From CAWINX01 sp963702055 (lineage in GTDB: Bacteria > Actinomycetota > Thermoleophilia > Solirubrobacterales > 70-9): a DNA stretch of 64,000 nt. The DNA is taken from contig OY969702.1 in the NCBI GenBank assembly GCA_963702055.1, positions 124,001 to 188,000 of the forward strand. Reading direction: 5' to 3'. Under the pieces are notes generated by a model. The model made no database searches and was not told the origin of the DNA. It saw nothing but the letters and a program-made list of their open reading frames with translations. Position 1 is the first letter of the stretch. Every line of letters begins with the position of its first letter. Shown here one piece after another: positions 49,546-58,067 of the stretch. A program made the translations under genes and the position numbers.

Positions 49546-50394
49546 GTGGCGGAACTGATCTTTTACGCGATCCCTGCTTTCGTCTTGCTGCTCGCGGTCG
49601 AGCTGTGGTCCTTCCGGCTCGCCGCCGACGAGGACCTGGTCGGCTACGAGGCGCGCGACACCCGCACCAGCCTGACGATGGGCGGCGGCAACGTCGTCAT
49701 CAACTTGGCCTGGAAGCTCGTCGTCGTGGTCGTCTACGCGGGGCTCTACGAGCTGACCCCGCTGCGGACGCCGGCCGACGAGTGGTGGACCTACGTCCTG
49801 CTCTTCTTCGCCGACGACTTCTCCTACTACTGGTTCCACCGCATCCACCACGAGGTGCGGGTCTTCTGGGCCAGCCACGTCGTCCACCACTCCTCCCAGC
49901 ACTACAACCTCTCCACGGCGCTGCGCCAGACCTGGACGCCGATGACCGCGCTGCCGTTCTGGGCGGGGCTGGCGCTGCTCGGCTTCCAGCCCTGGATGAT
50001 CCTCACCCAGCAGGCGATCAGCCTGATCTACCAATTCTGGATCCACACCGAGCGGATCGGGCGGCTGCCGGGGCCGATCGAGTACGTCTTCAACACGCCG
50101 TCGCACCACCGCGTCCACCACGGCTCAAACGAGATCTACCTCGACCGCAACTACGGCGGCATCCTGATCATCTGGGACCGCCTCTTCGGCACCTTCCAGG
50201 GCGAGACCGAGCGGGTTCGCTACGGGCTGACCAAGAACCTGAGGAGCTTCCGCCCGACCCGCGTCGCCTTCCACGAGTTCGCCGCGATCGCCGCCGACGT
50301 GCGCGCCGCCGAGACCTGGGGCGAGCGCCTCGGCTACCTCTTCCGCGGCCCGGGCTGGTCCCCGGACGGCAGCGGCGGCGGCACGCGGGGCTGA
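49546..50394 (+). CDS. Sterol desaturase/fatty-acid hydroxylase family protein
   Basis: Membrane di-iron oxygenase; 282 residues, GTG start. The eight-histidine motif set is complete: YYWFHRIHHEVR (about 99-110), HVVHHSSQHYN (about 116-126) and HHRVHHGSN (about 184-192). Several hydrophobic helices surround them. The sequence resembles alkylglycerol monooxygenase/C-5 sterol desaturase relatives. It hydroxylates or desaturates a lipid, identity unknown. A palindromic repeat follows 6 bases after the stop. Confidence 0.9.
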   Translation: MAELIFYAIPAFVLLLAVELWSFRLAADEDLVGYEARDTRTSLTMGGGNVVINLAWKLVVVVVYAGLYELTPLRTPADEWWTYVLLFFADDFSYYWFHRIHHEVRVFWASHVVHHSSQHYNLSTALRQTWTPMTALPFWAGLALLGFQPWMILTQQAISLIYQFWIHTERIGRLPGPIEYVFNTPSHHRVHHGSNEIYLDRNYGGILIIWDRLFGTFQGETERVRYGLTKNLRSFRPTRVAFHEFAAIAADVRAAETWGERLGYLFRGPGWSPDGSGGGTRG

Positions 50395-50400
50395 AATGAG

Positions 50401-50449
50401 CTTCCGCTGTTCCTTTGCCTCGTTATATGCGGCAAAGGAACAGCGGAAG
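50401..50449. repeat. Palindromic repeat copy C
   Basis: The same 16-bp arms as copy B (50401-50416 and 50434-50449), extended by a perfect GCC/GGC to a 19-bp stem around TCGTTATATGC. The loop differs from copies A and B while the arms are identical. It lies between two convergent genes. Confidence 0.92.
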
Positions 50450-50463
50450 GGGTGTTTGGGGCC

Positions 50464-51486
50464 TCAGCAGGAGTGGATCGGCGCGGCGCTCTTGACTGCC
50501 TCGAAGGCGCTGCCGGGGATTCGCTTCAGCTGGTCGAGGCTCCGGTCGCTCCAGTGGCGGTCGCTGGTGCCGCCGAAGAACCAGTTGGAGCCGTTGTCGG
50601 CGACGATCAGCCCGTAGTGCTTGAGCGCGACGGCGATCGTCTTTCCCTCGCCGTGGAAGCCGCCGAGCCGGTAGCCGGCCTTGAGGCGCAGGCGCAGGCC
50701 CATCGGCGGGGCGTTGGGATTGGAGGTGTCGCCGGCGCAGTGGGAGCCGGGGTGGACCCAGGCGTCGCGAGTGCTGTCGAAGGTGACGCGGATCGCGTGC
50801 TCGACGCGCCCGGCCGCGGCCTCTTCAAAGCGGATCAGCCCCGGGAAGATCGGCAGGCCGGCGGCGTCGGCGGAGGTGAAGGAGTCGCGCCGCCGGGCGG
50901 GTGAGCGCAGGTTCCAGCTGACTCCGACGTCGGCGTTCCAGTGTGGGTGCCGGCCCCGCTTGAAGAAGGCCCGCCCCAGCTCGTAGAGCTTGCAGCGGGA
51001 GCGGTCGATGGCAAGGACGTGGCGGTCGCCGTCGCTGCGCCGGCCGCCCTCGACCGGCGCCCCGCCGGGGATCGGGAACCGGCCGCGGTCGCTCTCGTCG
51101 CCGTAGGCGGTGAAGTGGATCGGCAGCTTGCGCTGCCGGCGGCCGACCACGGCGTAGGGGAAGCCGTAGGCGCGGGGGGAGCCGAAGTCGGGGTGGAGGT
51201 GGTCGCCCCCGTGGGAGTCGATGTAGGAGATGTAGGCGGCGGAGCGGGGGTCGACCGGGGCGCGGGAGATGTCCTGGTTCCAGGCCGCCTCGTTGGGCAG
51301 CGACGGCGCGGTCGCGGGCAGCGAGGCGGGCGGGTCGGGGAAGACGGGACAGCCGCCGAGGTTGGGATAGGGACCGAGCGCGGCGGCATTGCCGACCGCG
51401 ATCAGGGCTGCGAGCGCGGCCGCGAGCAGAACGAGCGATGCGGTTCGGGCGCCGCTCGTACGTTTTCCCTTGCTATAGCAGGGCAA
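50464..51486 (-). CDS. Secreted protein of unknown function
   Basis: 340 residues with a signal peptide (SLVLLAAALAALIAVGNAAA). The mature part has conserved-looking motifs AAWNQDISRAPVDPRSAAYI, LHPDFGSPRAYGFPYAVV, DESDRGRFPIPGGAPVEGG, DRHVLAIDRSRCKLYEL, and ALKHYGLIVADNGSNWFF. This pattern recurs in uncharacterised proteins of soil bacteria. No catalytic assignment is possible. It follows the pentad-repeat gene by 2 bases. Confidence 0.7.
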   Translation of the reverse strand: MPCYSKGKRTSGARTASLVLLAAALAALIAVGNAAALGPYPNLGGCPVFPDPPASLPATAPSLPNEAAWNQDISRAPVDPRSAAYISYIDSHGGDHLHPDFGSPRAYGFPYAVVGRRQRKLPIHFTAYGDESDRGRFPIPGGAPVEGGRRSDGDRHVLAIDRSRCKLYELGRAFFKRGRHPHWNADVGVSWNLRSPARRRDSFTSADAAGLPIFPGLIRFEEAAAGRVEHAIRVTFDSTRDAWVHPGSHCAGDTSNPNAPPMGLRLRLKAGYRLGGFHGEGKTIAVALKHYGLIVADNGSNWFFGGTSDRHWSDRSLDQLKRIPGSAFEAVKSAAPIHSC

Positions 51487-51488
51487 AA

Positions 51489-51716
51489 CTACCGAGCGTC
51501 GTTCGAGGTGGGCTCGGATTCGGTCTCGCGGATGCGCAGCCGCCCGATCTCCAGCTCGCCGACCTTCAGCTTGCCCACCGCGGCCTTGCCGACCGCGGCT
51601 TTCCCGATCGCCAGACGGCCGACGCTGAGCCGCCCGATCGCGAAGCCGCCCACGGCGGCGGCACCGACGGCGAGCGCGCCGGTCGCGACTGCTCCGATTG
51701 CGCGTGGCTTCAGCAT
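51489..51716 (-). CDS. Pentad-repeat protein (A-V/I-G-x-x)
   Basis: 75 residues. Residues about 6-64 are eleven or twelve uninterrupted five-residue repeats: AIGAV, ATGAL, AVGAA, AVGGF, AIGRL, SVGRL, AIGKA, AVGKA, AVGKL, KVGEL, EIGRL. The small-hydrophobic-Gly pattern resembles a right-handed beta-helix like pentapeptide repeats, but with Gly at the third position. Function unknown. Two bases separate it from the secreted-protein gene, so both are co-expressed. Confidence 0.65.
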   Translation of the reverse strand: MLKPRAIGAVATGALAVGAAAVGGFAIGRLSVGRLAIGKAAVGKAAVGKLKVGELEIGRLRIRETESEPTSNDAR

Positions 51717-51749
51717 CTCGGCAACCGTAGCGCGGTTAGCCTGCGCCGC

Positions 51750-52487
51750 GTGAGCAACCGGCCGCCCGTACTACTGGTCGTCAAGCACGTGCCCTGGGAG
51801 GGACCGCACCGGATCCTCGATGCGTTCGATGGGATGGATGTCCTCACCGTCGAGCCGCTGGTGGGCGGCGGCGCGGGAAGCGCCGCCGCGTTGCCGGACC
51901 ATGACGATGTGGCCGGCGCCATCGTGATGGGCGGGCCGATGAACGTCGATGAGGTGGAGCGGTATCCGGCGCTCGCCGCCGAGCGCGAGTGGCTTGCCGA
52001 GGCGGTGCCGCGAGGGATGCCGGCGCTCGGCATCTGCCTCGGCGCCCAGCTCCTGGCGCGAGCGCTGGGCGCTCGCGTGACGCCGGGGGAAAGGCCGGAG
52101 ATCGGCTTCGCCGAGATCGAAGTGCACGACCCTGACGACCCGATCGTCGGCCCGCTTGCCTCCCGCACGACCGTCCTGCACTGGCACGGCGACGTCTTCG
52201 ATCTCCCCGACGGCGCCACGTCCCTCGCCTCCTCGGTGCAGACCGCGAACCAGGCCTTCCGCTTCGGCAACGCCCGTGGCCTGTTGTTCCATCCTGAGGC
52301 CGACGCCGCCCTCCTCGACGCCTGGCTCGCGGAGCCCATGATGGTCGAAGAAGCGCGGGCGACACTCGGTGAGGAGGGGCTGGCGGCGCTGCCGGAGCGC
52401 GCCCGCGAAGCGGAAGCAGAGCTGGTCCGCCGCTCGACCCCGGCCTTCCGCGCCTTCGCCGCGCTGGTCGAGGCCGCTGGCGCGTAG
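51750..52487 (+). CDS. Class I glutamine amidotransferase-like protein
   Basis: 245 residues from the GTG at 51750. The triad fold is complete: nucleophile Cys in LGICLGAQLLARALG (about 95-109), and His/Glu in LLFHPEADAALL (about 180-191). AIVMGGPMNVDE and HWHGDVFDLPDGA are typical of the GMP-synthase-like GATase1 group. No synthase domain is attached, so it may deamidate or hydrolyse a gamma-glutamyl compound. Confidence 0.88.
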   Translation: MSNRPPVLLVVKHVPWEGPHRILDAFDGMDVLTVEPLVGGGAGSAAALPDHDDVAGAIVMGGPMNVDEVERYPALAAEREWLAEAVPRGMPALGICLGAQLLARALGARVTPGERPEIGFAEIEVHDPDDPIVGPLASRTTVLHWHGDVFDLPDGATSLASSVQTANQAFRFGNARGLLFHPEADAALLDAWLAEPMMVEEARATLGEEGLAALPERAREAEAELVRRSTPAFRAFAALVEAAGA

Positions 52488-52517
52488 CCGATCGACCGCG
52501 ATCCCTACGATCAGGCG

Positions 52518-53510
52518 GTGCCCGCCGCGATCTCCGTCCGCAACCTGCGCAAGTCCTTCGGCGACTTCGAGGCCGTGCGCGGGGTCAGCTTCGAGGTCGG
52601 CGCGGGGGAGGTCTTCGGCTTCCTCGGCCCCAACGGGGCCGGCAAGACGACGACGATCAACATGCTCTGCACGCTGTCCAACCCCAGCGGCGGCAGCGCC
52701 TCCGTCGCCGGCTTCGACGTGGTCACCGAGCGCGACGACGTGCGCCGCCACATCGGCCTCGTCTTCCAGGACCCGACCCTCGACGGCTACCTCAGCGCCG
52801 AGCAGAACCTGCGCCTGCACGCCGAGCTCTACGGAGTTGAGAAGCAGCTGGTTGTGCCGCGGATGCGGCAGGTGATGGAGATGGTCGGGCTGTGGGAGCG
52901 ACGCGGCACGCAGGTCCAGAACTTCTCGGGTGGGATGCGGCGGCGGCTGGAGATCGCCCGCGGCTTGATGCACTCGCCGCGGGTGCTCTTCCTCGACGAG
53001 CCGACGATCGGCCTCGACCCCCAGACCCGCAACTCGATCTGGGACTACATCCGCCAGCTCCAGGAGAGCGAGGAGATCACCATCTTCATGACCACCCACT
53101 ACATGGACGAGGCCGAATTCTGTGGGCGGATCGCGATCATGGACCACGGCGACATAGTCGCGATCGACACGCCGGAGGCGTTGAAGGAGGAGGTCGGCGC
53201 CGACCGGGTGCAGATCGAGACCGAGGACGACGAGGCGGCGATCGAGGCGCTGAAGGAGCGCTTCGGCCTCGAGGCGAAGATCGCCGAGGGCATGGTCACC
53301 TTCGCTGTATCCGAGGGCGAGGAGTTCGTGCCGCGGCTGTTCGCCGAGCTGGGCGTGCCGATCCGCTCGGTCAGCGTCTCGCGGCCGACCCTCGACGACG
53401 TCTTCATGTCCTACACCGGGACGACGATCCGCGACGCCGAGGAGTCCGGCGACAAAACCAAAAACCGGATGGTGGCGCAGATGATGGGCGGCGGAGGGGG
53501 GAGGCGATGA
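52518..53510 (+). CDS. ABC transporter ATP-binding protein, DrrA type
   Basis: 330 residues, GTG start. Walker A GPNGAGKTTTINML (about 37-50), Q-loop VFQDPTLDGYL, ABC signature NFSGGMRRRLEIA (about 134-146), Walker B VLFLDEPTIGLDP, H-loop MTTHYMDEA. The C-terminal extension RPTLDDVFMSYTGTTIRD is typical of the DrrA drug-resistance subfamily. The permease gene overlaps by ATGA, giving a full exporter. Confidence 0.95.
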   Translation: MPAAISVRNLRKSFGDFEAVRGVSFEVGAGEVFGFLGPNGAGKTTTINMLCTLSNPSGGSASVAGFDVVTERDDVRRHIGLVFQDPTLDGYLSAEQNLRLHAELYGVEKQLVVPRMRQVMEMVGLWERRGTQVQNFSGGMRRRLEIARGLMHSPRVLFLDEPTIGLDPQTRNSIWDYIRQLQESEEITIFMTTHYMDEAEFCGRIAIMDHGDIVAIDTPEALKEEVGADRVQIETEDDEAAIEALKERFGLEAKIAEGMVTFAVSEGEEFVPRLFAELGVPIRSVSVSRPTLDDVFMSYTGTTIRDAEESGDKTKNRMVAQMMGGGGGRR

Positions 53511-54397
53511 GCGCGCCGGGCGAGGGCGCGGCGGTGGCGGAGCGTCCGCCCGAGGTCGTCACCGTGCGGGTGCCGGCGCGCACCATGCGCAGCGAGCTGC
53601 GCGCGATCAAGGTCGTCTGGCGGCGCGAGCTGATTCGCTTCTCCAAAGACCGGATGCGGATCGTCACCTCCCTGGTCCAGCCGCTGCTCTTCCTCTTCGT
53701 GCTCGGGGCGGGTCTGCAGCAACTCTCGGCGGCGAGCACCCACGGCCTCAACCTCAAGACCTTCATCTACCCGGGCGTGCTCTGCCTCTCGGTGATGTTC
53801 ACCGCGATGTTCTCGGCCGCCTCGGTCGTCTGGGACCGCGAGTTCGGCTTCCTGCGCGAGATGATGGTGGCACCGGTGCGCCGCAGCTCGATCGTGATCG
53901 GCAAGTGCTTCGGCGGCGCGACAGTGGCCGGCCTCCAGGGCGTGATCATGATCTGTCTGGCCCCGGTCGTCGGCGTCCCTTACTCGGTGAGCCTCATCCT
54001 CGGCATCTTCGCCCTCCAGCTCCTGCTCGCCTTCAGCATCACCGCCTTCGGTGTGATGGCGGCGATCCGGGTCAAGCAGATGCAGTCCTTCATGGGCCTG
54101 ATGCAGCTGATCGTGATGCCGATGTTCTTCATCTCCGGCGCCCTCTTCCCGATCGCCAACCTGCCCAATTGGCTCGCCGTCCTCAACCGACTGGACCCCC
54201 TCACCTACGCTGTCCAGCCGATGCGCAGCCTCGTCTTCGCTCACCTGAGCTTGAGCCCGGCGGCCCACCAGGCCCTCAATCCGTCGATCACCTGGTTCGG
54301 CTGGCCCGTCCCGACTGCCCTTGAGGTGGCGACCGTCCTGGCCCTGGGCCTGGCGATGCTCGGCATCGCGATCTGGGAGTTCAACGCGGGCGAGTAG
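53507..54397 (+). CDS. ABC transporter permease, DrrB/ABC-2 type
   Basis: 296 residues from the ATG at 53507; the longer frame upstream is a shadow. Six hydrophobic helices follow a cytoplasmic leader. The ABC-2 core motif LQLIVMPMFFISGALFPIAN and NRLDPLTYAVQPMRSLVFA are typical. It forms the membrane part of the exporter with the preceding ATPase; the substrate (drug, lipid or polysaccharide) is unknown. Confidence 0.93.
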   Translation: MSAPGEGAAVAERPPEVVTVRVPARTMRSELRAIKVVWRRELIRFSKDRMRIVTSLVQPLLFLFVLGAGLQQLSAASTHGLNLKTFIYPGVLCLSVMFTAMFSAASVVWDREFGFLREMMVAPVRRSSIVIGKCFGGATVAGLQGVIMICLAPVVGVPYSVSLILGIFALQLLLAFSITAFGVMAAIRVKQMQSFMGLMQLIVMPMFFISGALFPIANLPNWLAVLNRLDPLTYAVQPMRSLVFAHLSLSPAAHQALNPSITWFGWPVPTALEVATVLALGLAMLGIAIWEFNAGE

Positions 54398-54413
54398 CCC
54401 GCGTGTCTCCCAA

Positions 54414-54485
54414 GGCGACCAGAGGGAATCGAACCCTCATTGTCGCGACCACAACGCGAAGTTCTACCGTTGAACTATGGCCGCC
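54414..54485 (-). tRNA. tRNA-His (GTG)
   Basis: Acceptor GCGGCCA/TGGTCGC with one G-T pair, and an encoded extra G-1 opposite C73, the identity pair for histidine. D-arm GTTC/GAAC, anticodon stem TCGCG/CGCGA around TTGTGGT (anticodon GTG), T-arm GAGGG/CCCTC around TTCGATT. CCA is not encoded. Confidence 0.95.
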
Positions 54486-54557
54486 ATGTAAGCCGCGGGA
54501 GCTTATCGAGGCGCGGTCTCAGTTCGATCGCATGAAGGTTGATACGTTCGCGCGCCC

Positions 54558-55058
54558 ATGGCGTCGATGAGCGCAACAGAGGAGATGCTGGCCGCGGCCC
54601 GCCGCTATGCGGCCGGCTTCGACAAGGGCGATCTGCCGACGCCGCCGGCGAAGAAGGTCGCCGTGCTGGCCTGCATGGACTCCCGCATGGACCTGTTCGC
54701 GTTGCTCGGGTTGGGGGTGGGCGAGGCGCACGTGATCCGCAATGCGGGCGGGGTCGTCACCGATGACGCGATTCGGTCGTTGGCGCTGTCGCAGCACCTG
54801 CTCGGCACCGAGGAGATCGTGCTGATCCACCACACGGGCTGCGGCCTGTATGGGCTCTCCGACGAGGATTTCGCCGACAGGCTCGAGGCGGCGACCGGAG
54901 CCCGGCCCGACTGGAAGGCGCGCGGATTCGCCGATGTGGAGCGGGCTGTTCGGGACGCGATCGCCACGGTCAAGGCGTGCCCATTCATCCCCCGCAGGGA
55001 CAAGGTGCGGGGCTTCGTCTATGAGGTGGAGACGGGGGCGTTGCGCGAGGTCGCCTAG
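54558..55058 (+). CDS. Beta-class carbonic anhydrase
   Basis: 166 residues; interconverts CO2 and bicarbonate in the cytoplasm. The zinc site is CMDSRMD (Cys near 39, followed by the Asp-Ser-Arg catalytic pair) and HHTGCGLYG (His and Cys near 92-95). IRNAGGVVTDDAIRSL is also typical. This is the short actinobacterial subtype. ATG 54558 or 54567 may be used; neither has a clear ribosome site. Confidence 0.93.
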   Translation: MASMSATEEMLAAARRYAAGFDKGDLPTPPAKKVAVLACMDSRMDLFALLGLGVGEAHVIRNAGGVVTDDAIRSLALSQHLLGTEEIVLIHHTGCGLYGLSDEDFADRLEAATGARPDWKARGFADVERAVRDAIATVKACPFIPRRDKVRGFVYEVETGALREVA

Positions 55059-55063
55059 CAACC

Positions 55064-55693
55064 ATGCGACCGACGCTGGACGAACTCATCCTCGCTGACG
55101 TCCCCGACACCTGGGGGGTGTCGGGTTTCGAGGTAGATGGCGATGTTTGTGCGGTCGGTGAGGCGCGGATCCGGCTGGTCGGTCCCGAGGCGGGAAGGGG
55201 ATTGGTCGGCTGGACGCTGCGCGAAGTCGGCTCCACCGAATTGGACGGTCTTCGCACCGAGCGCTCCGATCGCGAGTTGCCGGAGGCCTCCCTTGAGCAC
55301 CCGAACGGCATCACCGCGATCGACCATGTGGTCGCGATCACTCCGAACCTCGGTCGCACCGTCACGGCGCTTCAGTCCGCCGGCCTCGACCTCCGTCGCA
55401 TCCGCGATGAGCCAACCCCGGCGGGGGCGCCGCGGCAGGCGTTCTTTCGGCTCGGCTCGGTCATCCTCGAGGTCGTTCAGCAGCCGGAGGAGGAGGTCGA
55501 AAAGCGTGAGGGCCGCGATCAGCCCGCCTTCTTCTGGGGCCTTGCCTTCGTCGCCCCCGACCTGGATGCAACCGTTGCCTATCTCGGGGATCGGGTGAGT
55601 GAGATACGTCCCGCGGTTCAGCCCGGCCGGCGCATCGCGACCTTGCGCCGCTCGGCCGGGCTCGCGGTGCCTATCGCGCTGATGTCGCTCTGA
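55064..55693 (+). CDS. VOC-superfamily (glyoxalase-like) protein
   Basis: 209 residues. The N-terminal 80 residues are a less conserved domain. From HPNGITAIDHVVAITPNL (about 79-96) a glyoxalase-like betaalphabeta fold follows: FFRLGSVILEVVQQPEEE and AFFWGLAFVAPDLDATVAYL. The motif His/Glu positions fit a metal site. Function unknown. It starts 5 bases after the carbonic anhydrase stop and may be co-transcribed. Confidence 0.82.
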   Translation: MRPTLDELILADVPDTWGVSGFEVDGDVCAVGEARIRLVGPEAGRGLVGWTLREVGSTELDGLRTERSDRELPEASLEHPNGITAIDHVVAITPNLGRTVTALQSAGLDLRRIRDEPTPAGAPRQAFFRLGSVILEVVQQPEEEVEKREGRDQPAFFWGLAFVAPDLDATVAYLGDRVSEIRPAVQPGRRIATLRRSAGLAVPIALMSL

Positions 55694-55715
55694 CCAAACG
55701 CGTGTGGTTTCGGGG

Positions 55716-56114
55716 TCAGTCCTTTGAAGCCCGGAGGTCCGTGACCTTGCAGGGGAGGTCATCCGCTCGGTTGACGAGCTCGGGATCGCCGGTCCAGAGG
55801 GGAGCGCCAAGGCGCTCCGCGGTGGCGACGCAAAACGCGTCGGCAAAGGAGAGCCCTCCTCCGGCCTTGACTTTGGCCGCGGATTCGACGAGCTGCCAAT
55901 CGGGATCGATGACGGTCAACTCGCGGCGCGCGGCTTCGATGACGCCTCCCGCGTCCCGCATGCCTCGTGCCCGCATCTCCATGTACAGCGCCTCACCGAG
56001 ATTCACCGAGCACATTGCGGCGCCTTTCTCCAGCCACGCTTTACGCACCCGCTCAGCGGCGTCCTCGTCACGCAGATGCGCGAGTAGGGCCCAGGTGTCA
56101 AGGACTATCGCCAA
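55716..56114 (-). CDS. vapC: PIN-domain toxin VapC
   Basis: 132 residues. PIN ribonuclease acidic residues are seen in VLDTWALLAHL (Asp6), NLGEALYMEM (Glu), LSFADAFCVATAE (Asp near 92) and WTGDPELV (Asp). It should cleave a specific RNA when free of antitoxin. Its start overlaps the antitoxin stop region by 17 bases. Confidence 0.88.
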   Translation of the reverse strand: MAIVLDTWALLAHLRDEDAAERVRKAWLEKGAAMCSVNLGEALYMEMRARGMRDAGGVIEAARRELTVIDPDWQLVESAAKVKAGGGLSFADAFCVATAERLGAPLWTGDPELVNRADDLPCKVTDLRASKD

Positions 56115-56385
56115 GCAGCCCCTGCGCCTTGTGTTCCTCGCGGGCGCGCTCCGCGCGCCTCTCCGCCTCCAGGTCCTCGGTGGAGAGGCCGGGGATGTCG
56201 ACCCATGCGCCGCGAAGGGCTTCTATTCGCTTGCGGCGCTCCTGCGCGTCGTCGGCAAGGCGGCGCACCCGCACCTCCTTGCCGTTGGGCTCGAACACAA
56301 CCTCGTCGCCTGGCTCGATGCCGATCTCCTCACGGATCGCCTTCGGGATGACGACCTGTCCTTTTGCTCCAACCTTGTGAGTCAT
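56098..56385 (-). CDS. vapB: AbrB-type antitoxin VapB
   Basis: 95 residues from the ATG at 56385; upstream in-frame sequence is a shadow of the reductase gene. The swapped-hairpin AbrB/MazE DNA-binding domain is KGQVVIPKAIREEIGIEPGD (about 8-27). The C-terminal tail (about 45-95) is charged and should wrap the toxin. The start codon lies inside an inverted repeat that also holds a -10 box, so expression is probably autoregulated. Confidence 0.88.
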   Translation of the reverse strand: MTHKVGAKGQVVIPKAIREEIGIEPGDEVVFEPNGKEVRVRRLADDAQERRKRIEALRGAWVDIPGLSTEDLEAERRAERAREEHKAQGLLGDSP

Positions 56386-56400
56386 ACTAATCAGTATAAC
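56381..56400 (-). promoter_or_regulatory. vapBC promoter/operator
   Basis: On the reverse strand GTTATACT-GATT-AGTATGAC is an inverted repeat of 8-bp arms with one mismatch. TATACT (56398-56393) is a good -10 box, and the vapB ATG starts 8 bases later, which predicts a leaderless or near-leaderless mRNA. Confidence 0.55.
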
Positions 56401-56429
56401 TGACTTGGCCGCAACGCCGGCCGAGCGCG

Positions 56430-58016
56430 CTACCTGACCGACGCGTCGGCGGACGACAGGCGCTCGTGGACGAAGCGCACCACGGTCGCGCCCTCGCCGA
56501 CCGCGGTTGCGCATCGCTTGATCGAGCCGGCGCGGACGTCGCCGGCGGCGTAGACGCCGGGGACGCTGGTTTCGAGCAGGCCCTCGGCCTCGGCTTCCGG
56601 GCCGGTTAGGACGAATCCTTTGGGGTCGCGGGCTACCACGTCACCGAGCCAGTCGGTGCAGGGGATGGCGCCTAGGAAGAGGAAGAGGAAGGAGAGCGGC
56701 AGGCGGGTGTCGTCGGTGAGGGTGACGGCTTCGAGGCGGCCGTCCTCGCCGTGCAGGGCGGCGACCTCGCTACGGTCGCGGACCGCGACGCCGTAGCGGT
56801 CGAACTCCTTAATCAGGTATTGGGACATCGTTTCGCTGAGGTCCGCGCGGCGGTGCAGGAGGTTGACGAGGGCGCCGCCGCGGGCCAGCCAGACGGCCGC
56901 CTGGGCCGCCGAGTTGCCGCCGCCGACAACTCCCACCCGCTGCCCGCCGCAGAGCCGCGCCTCGGGCGGTCCGGCGGCGTAGAAGACGCTGATCCCCTCG
57001 TAGTCGTCGAGGCCCTCGACCGGCAGGCGCCGGTAGTCGGCGCCGGTGGATAGCAGGACCGTCCGCGCCGCTATCTCGTTGCCCTCTTCGAGCCGCACGA
57101 CGTGGCGCTCGTCGCCGGGCTCGAGTGCCTCGGCACGGTAGGGGGTCGCCGTGCGGGCGCCGAACTTGCGCGCCTGGGCGATCGCGCGGCCGGTCAACTC
57201 GGAGCCGCTGACGCCGGCCGGGAAACCGAGGTAGTTCTCGATCCGCCGCGAGGCGCCGGCCTGGCCGCCGAGGACGGTGCCCTCGATAACCAGCGTGTCG
57301 AGGCCCTCCGACGCCCCGTAGACCGCAGCGCCGAGGCCCGCCGGACCGCCGCCGACGACCAGCAGGTCGACCTCCTCGCGCTGTCCCAGTTCCAGGCCAA
57401 TCCCCAATGTCCGCGAAAGCTCTCCGTTGCTCGGCGCCCGTAGCTCGCCGCCGCCGGGGAGCCGGACGAGCGGAACCTCAGTCGGGTCGAGACCCTCGAT
57501 CAGCGCCGTTGCCTCCTCGCTCTCCTCCGGAATGACCCAGGTATGGGGGAGCCGCAGGCGCCTGGCGAACTCGAGCAGGCGACGCGTCTCTGCCGAATCG
57601 GGTGGGCCGACGATCTCCAGGCCGATCCCCTCGCGCTGCTGGAGGGACTCGCGGCGCTCGATGAACGCCGAGAGGAGCAGGTCCGACAGCGAGCCGTCCT
57701 CGAAGAGGAGCTTGCGCAGGACCTCGCGATCGACCGCGATGTAGCGCATCGGCTCGGTGACGACGGCGGTGAGGAAGACCGTCTGGCCGGAGAGCAGGTT
57801 CATCTCGCCGAGGAAGCCCGAGGCGCCGTGGCGGATGATCTCGCTCCCCGCCGCGTCGGTCACCGCGACCTCACCCTCGATGATCGCGATGAACGGGTAG
57901 GTCTCGTCGCCGACCTCGAACAGCTTCTCGCCGACCTCGGCGGTCCGTTCCTCGCCGTGCGCGGCAAGCGTCGCCAGTTGCGATTTCGACAGCACTCGAC
58001 TGACCGGGCGAGCCAT
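56430..58016 (-). CDS. Cyclic-nucleotide-binding domain fused to TrxR-like FAD oxidoreductase
   Basis: 528 residues. Residues about 8-125 are a Crp-like cyclic-nucleotide-binding domain (FEVGDETYPFIAIIEGEVAV, HGASGFLGEMNLLSGQ). About 125-210 is a linker domain with thioredoxin-like flavour (LEIVGPPDSAETRRLLEFAR). About 215-520 is a thioredoxin-reductase-like FAD/NAD(P) module: VVGGGPAGLGAAVYGAS, RVGVVGGGNSAAQAAV, GVYAAGDVRAGSIKR. The TrxR active CxxC is replaced by FYAAGPPEA, so it cannot be a normal disulfide reductase. It is divergent from nhaA with 51 bases between. Confidence 0.88.
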   Translation of the reverse strand: MARPVSRVLSKSQLATLAAHGEERTAEVGEKLFEVGDETYPFIAIIEGEVAVTDAAGSEIIRHGASGFLGEMNLLSGQTVFLTAVVTEPMRYIAVDREVLRKLLFEDGSLSDLLLSAFIERRESLQQREGIGLEIVGPPDSAETRRLLEFARRLRLPHTWVIPEESEEATALIEGLDPTEVPLVRLPGGGELRAPSNGELSRTLGIGLELGQREEVDLLVVGGGPAGLGAAVYGASEGLDTLVIEGTVLGGQAGASRRIENYLGFPAGVSGSELTGRAIAQARKFGARTATPYRAEALEPGDERHVVRLEEGNEIAARTVLLSTGADYRRLPVEGLDDYEGISVFYAAGPPEARLCGGQRVGVVGGGNSAAQAAVWLARGGALVNLLHRRADLSETMSQYLIKEFDRYGVAVRDRSEVAALHGEDGRLEAVTLTDDTRLPLSFLFLFLGAIPCTDWLGDVVARDPKGFVLTGPEAEAEGLLETSVPGVYAAGDVRAGSIKRCATAVGEGATVVRFVHERLSSADASVR

Positions 58017-58067
58017 GCGCTCAGCCTAGATGTTCGGACCGGCCGCGGAGTGAAAAGCTAGCCCCGA

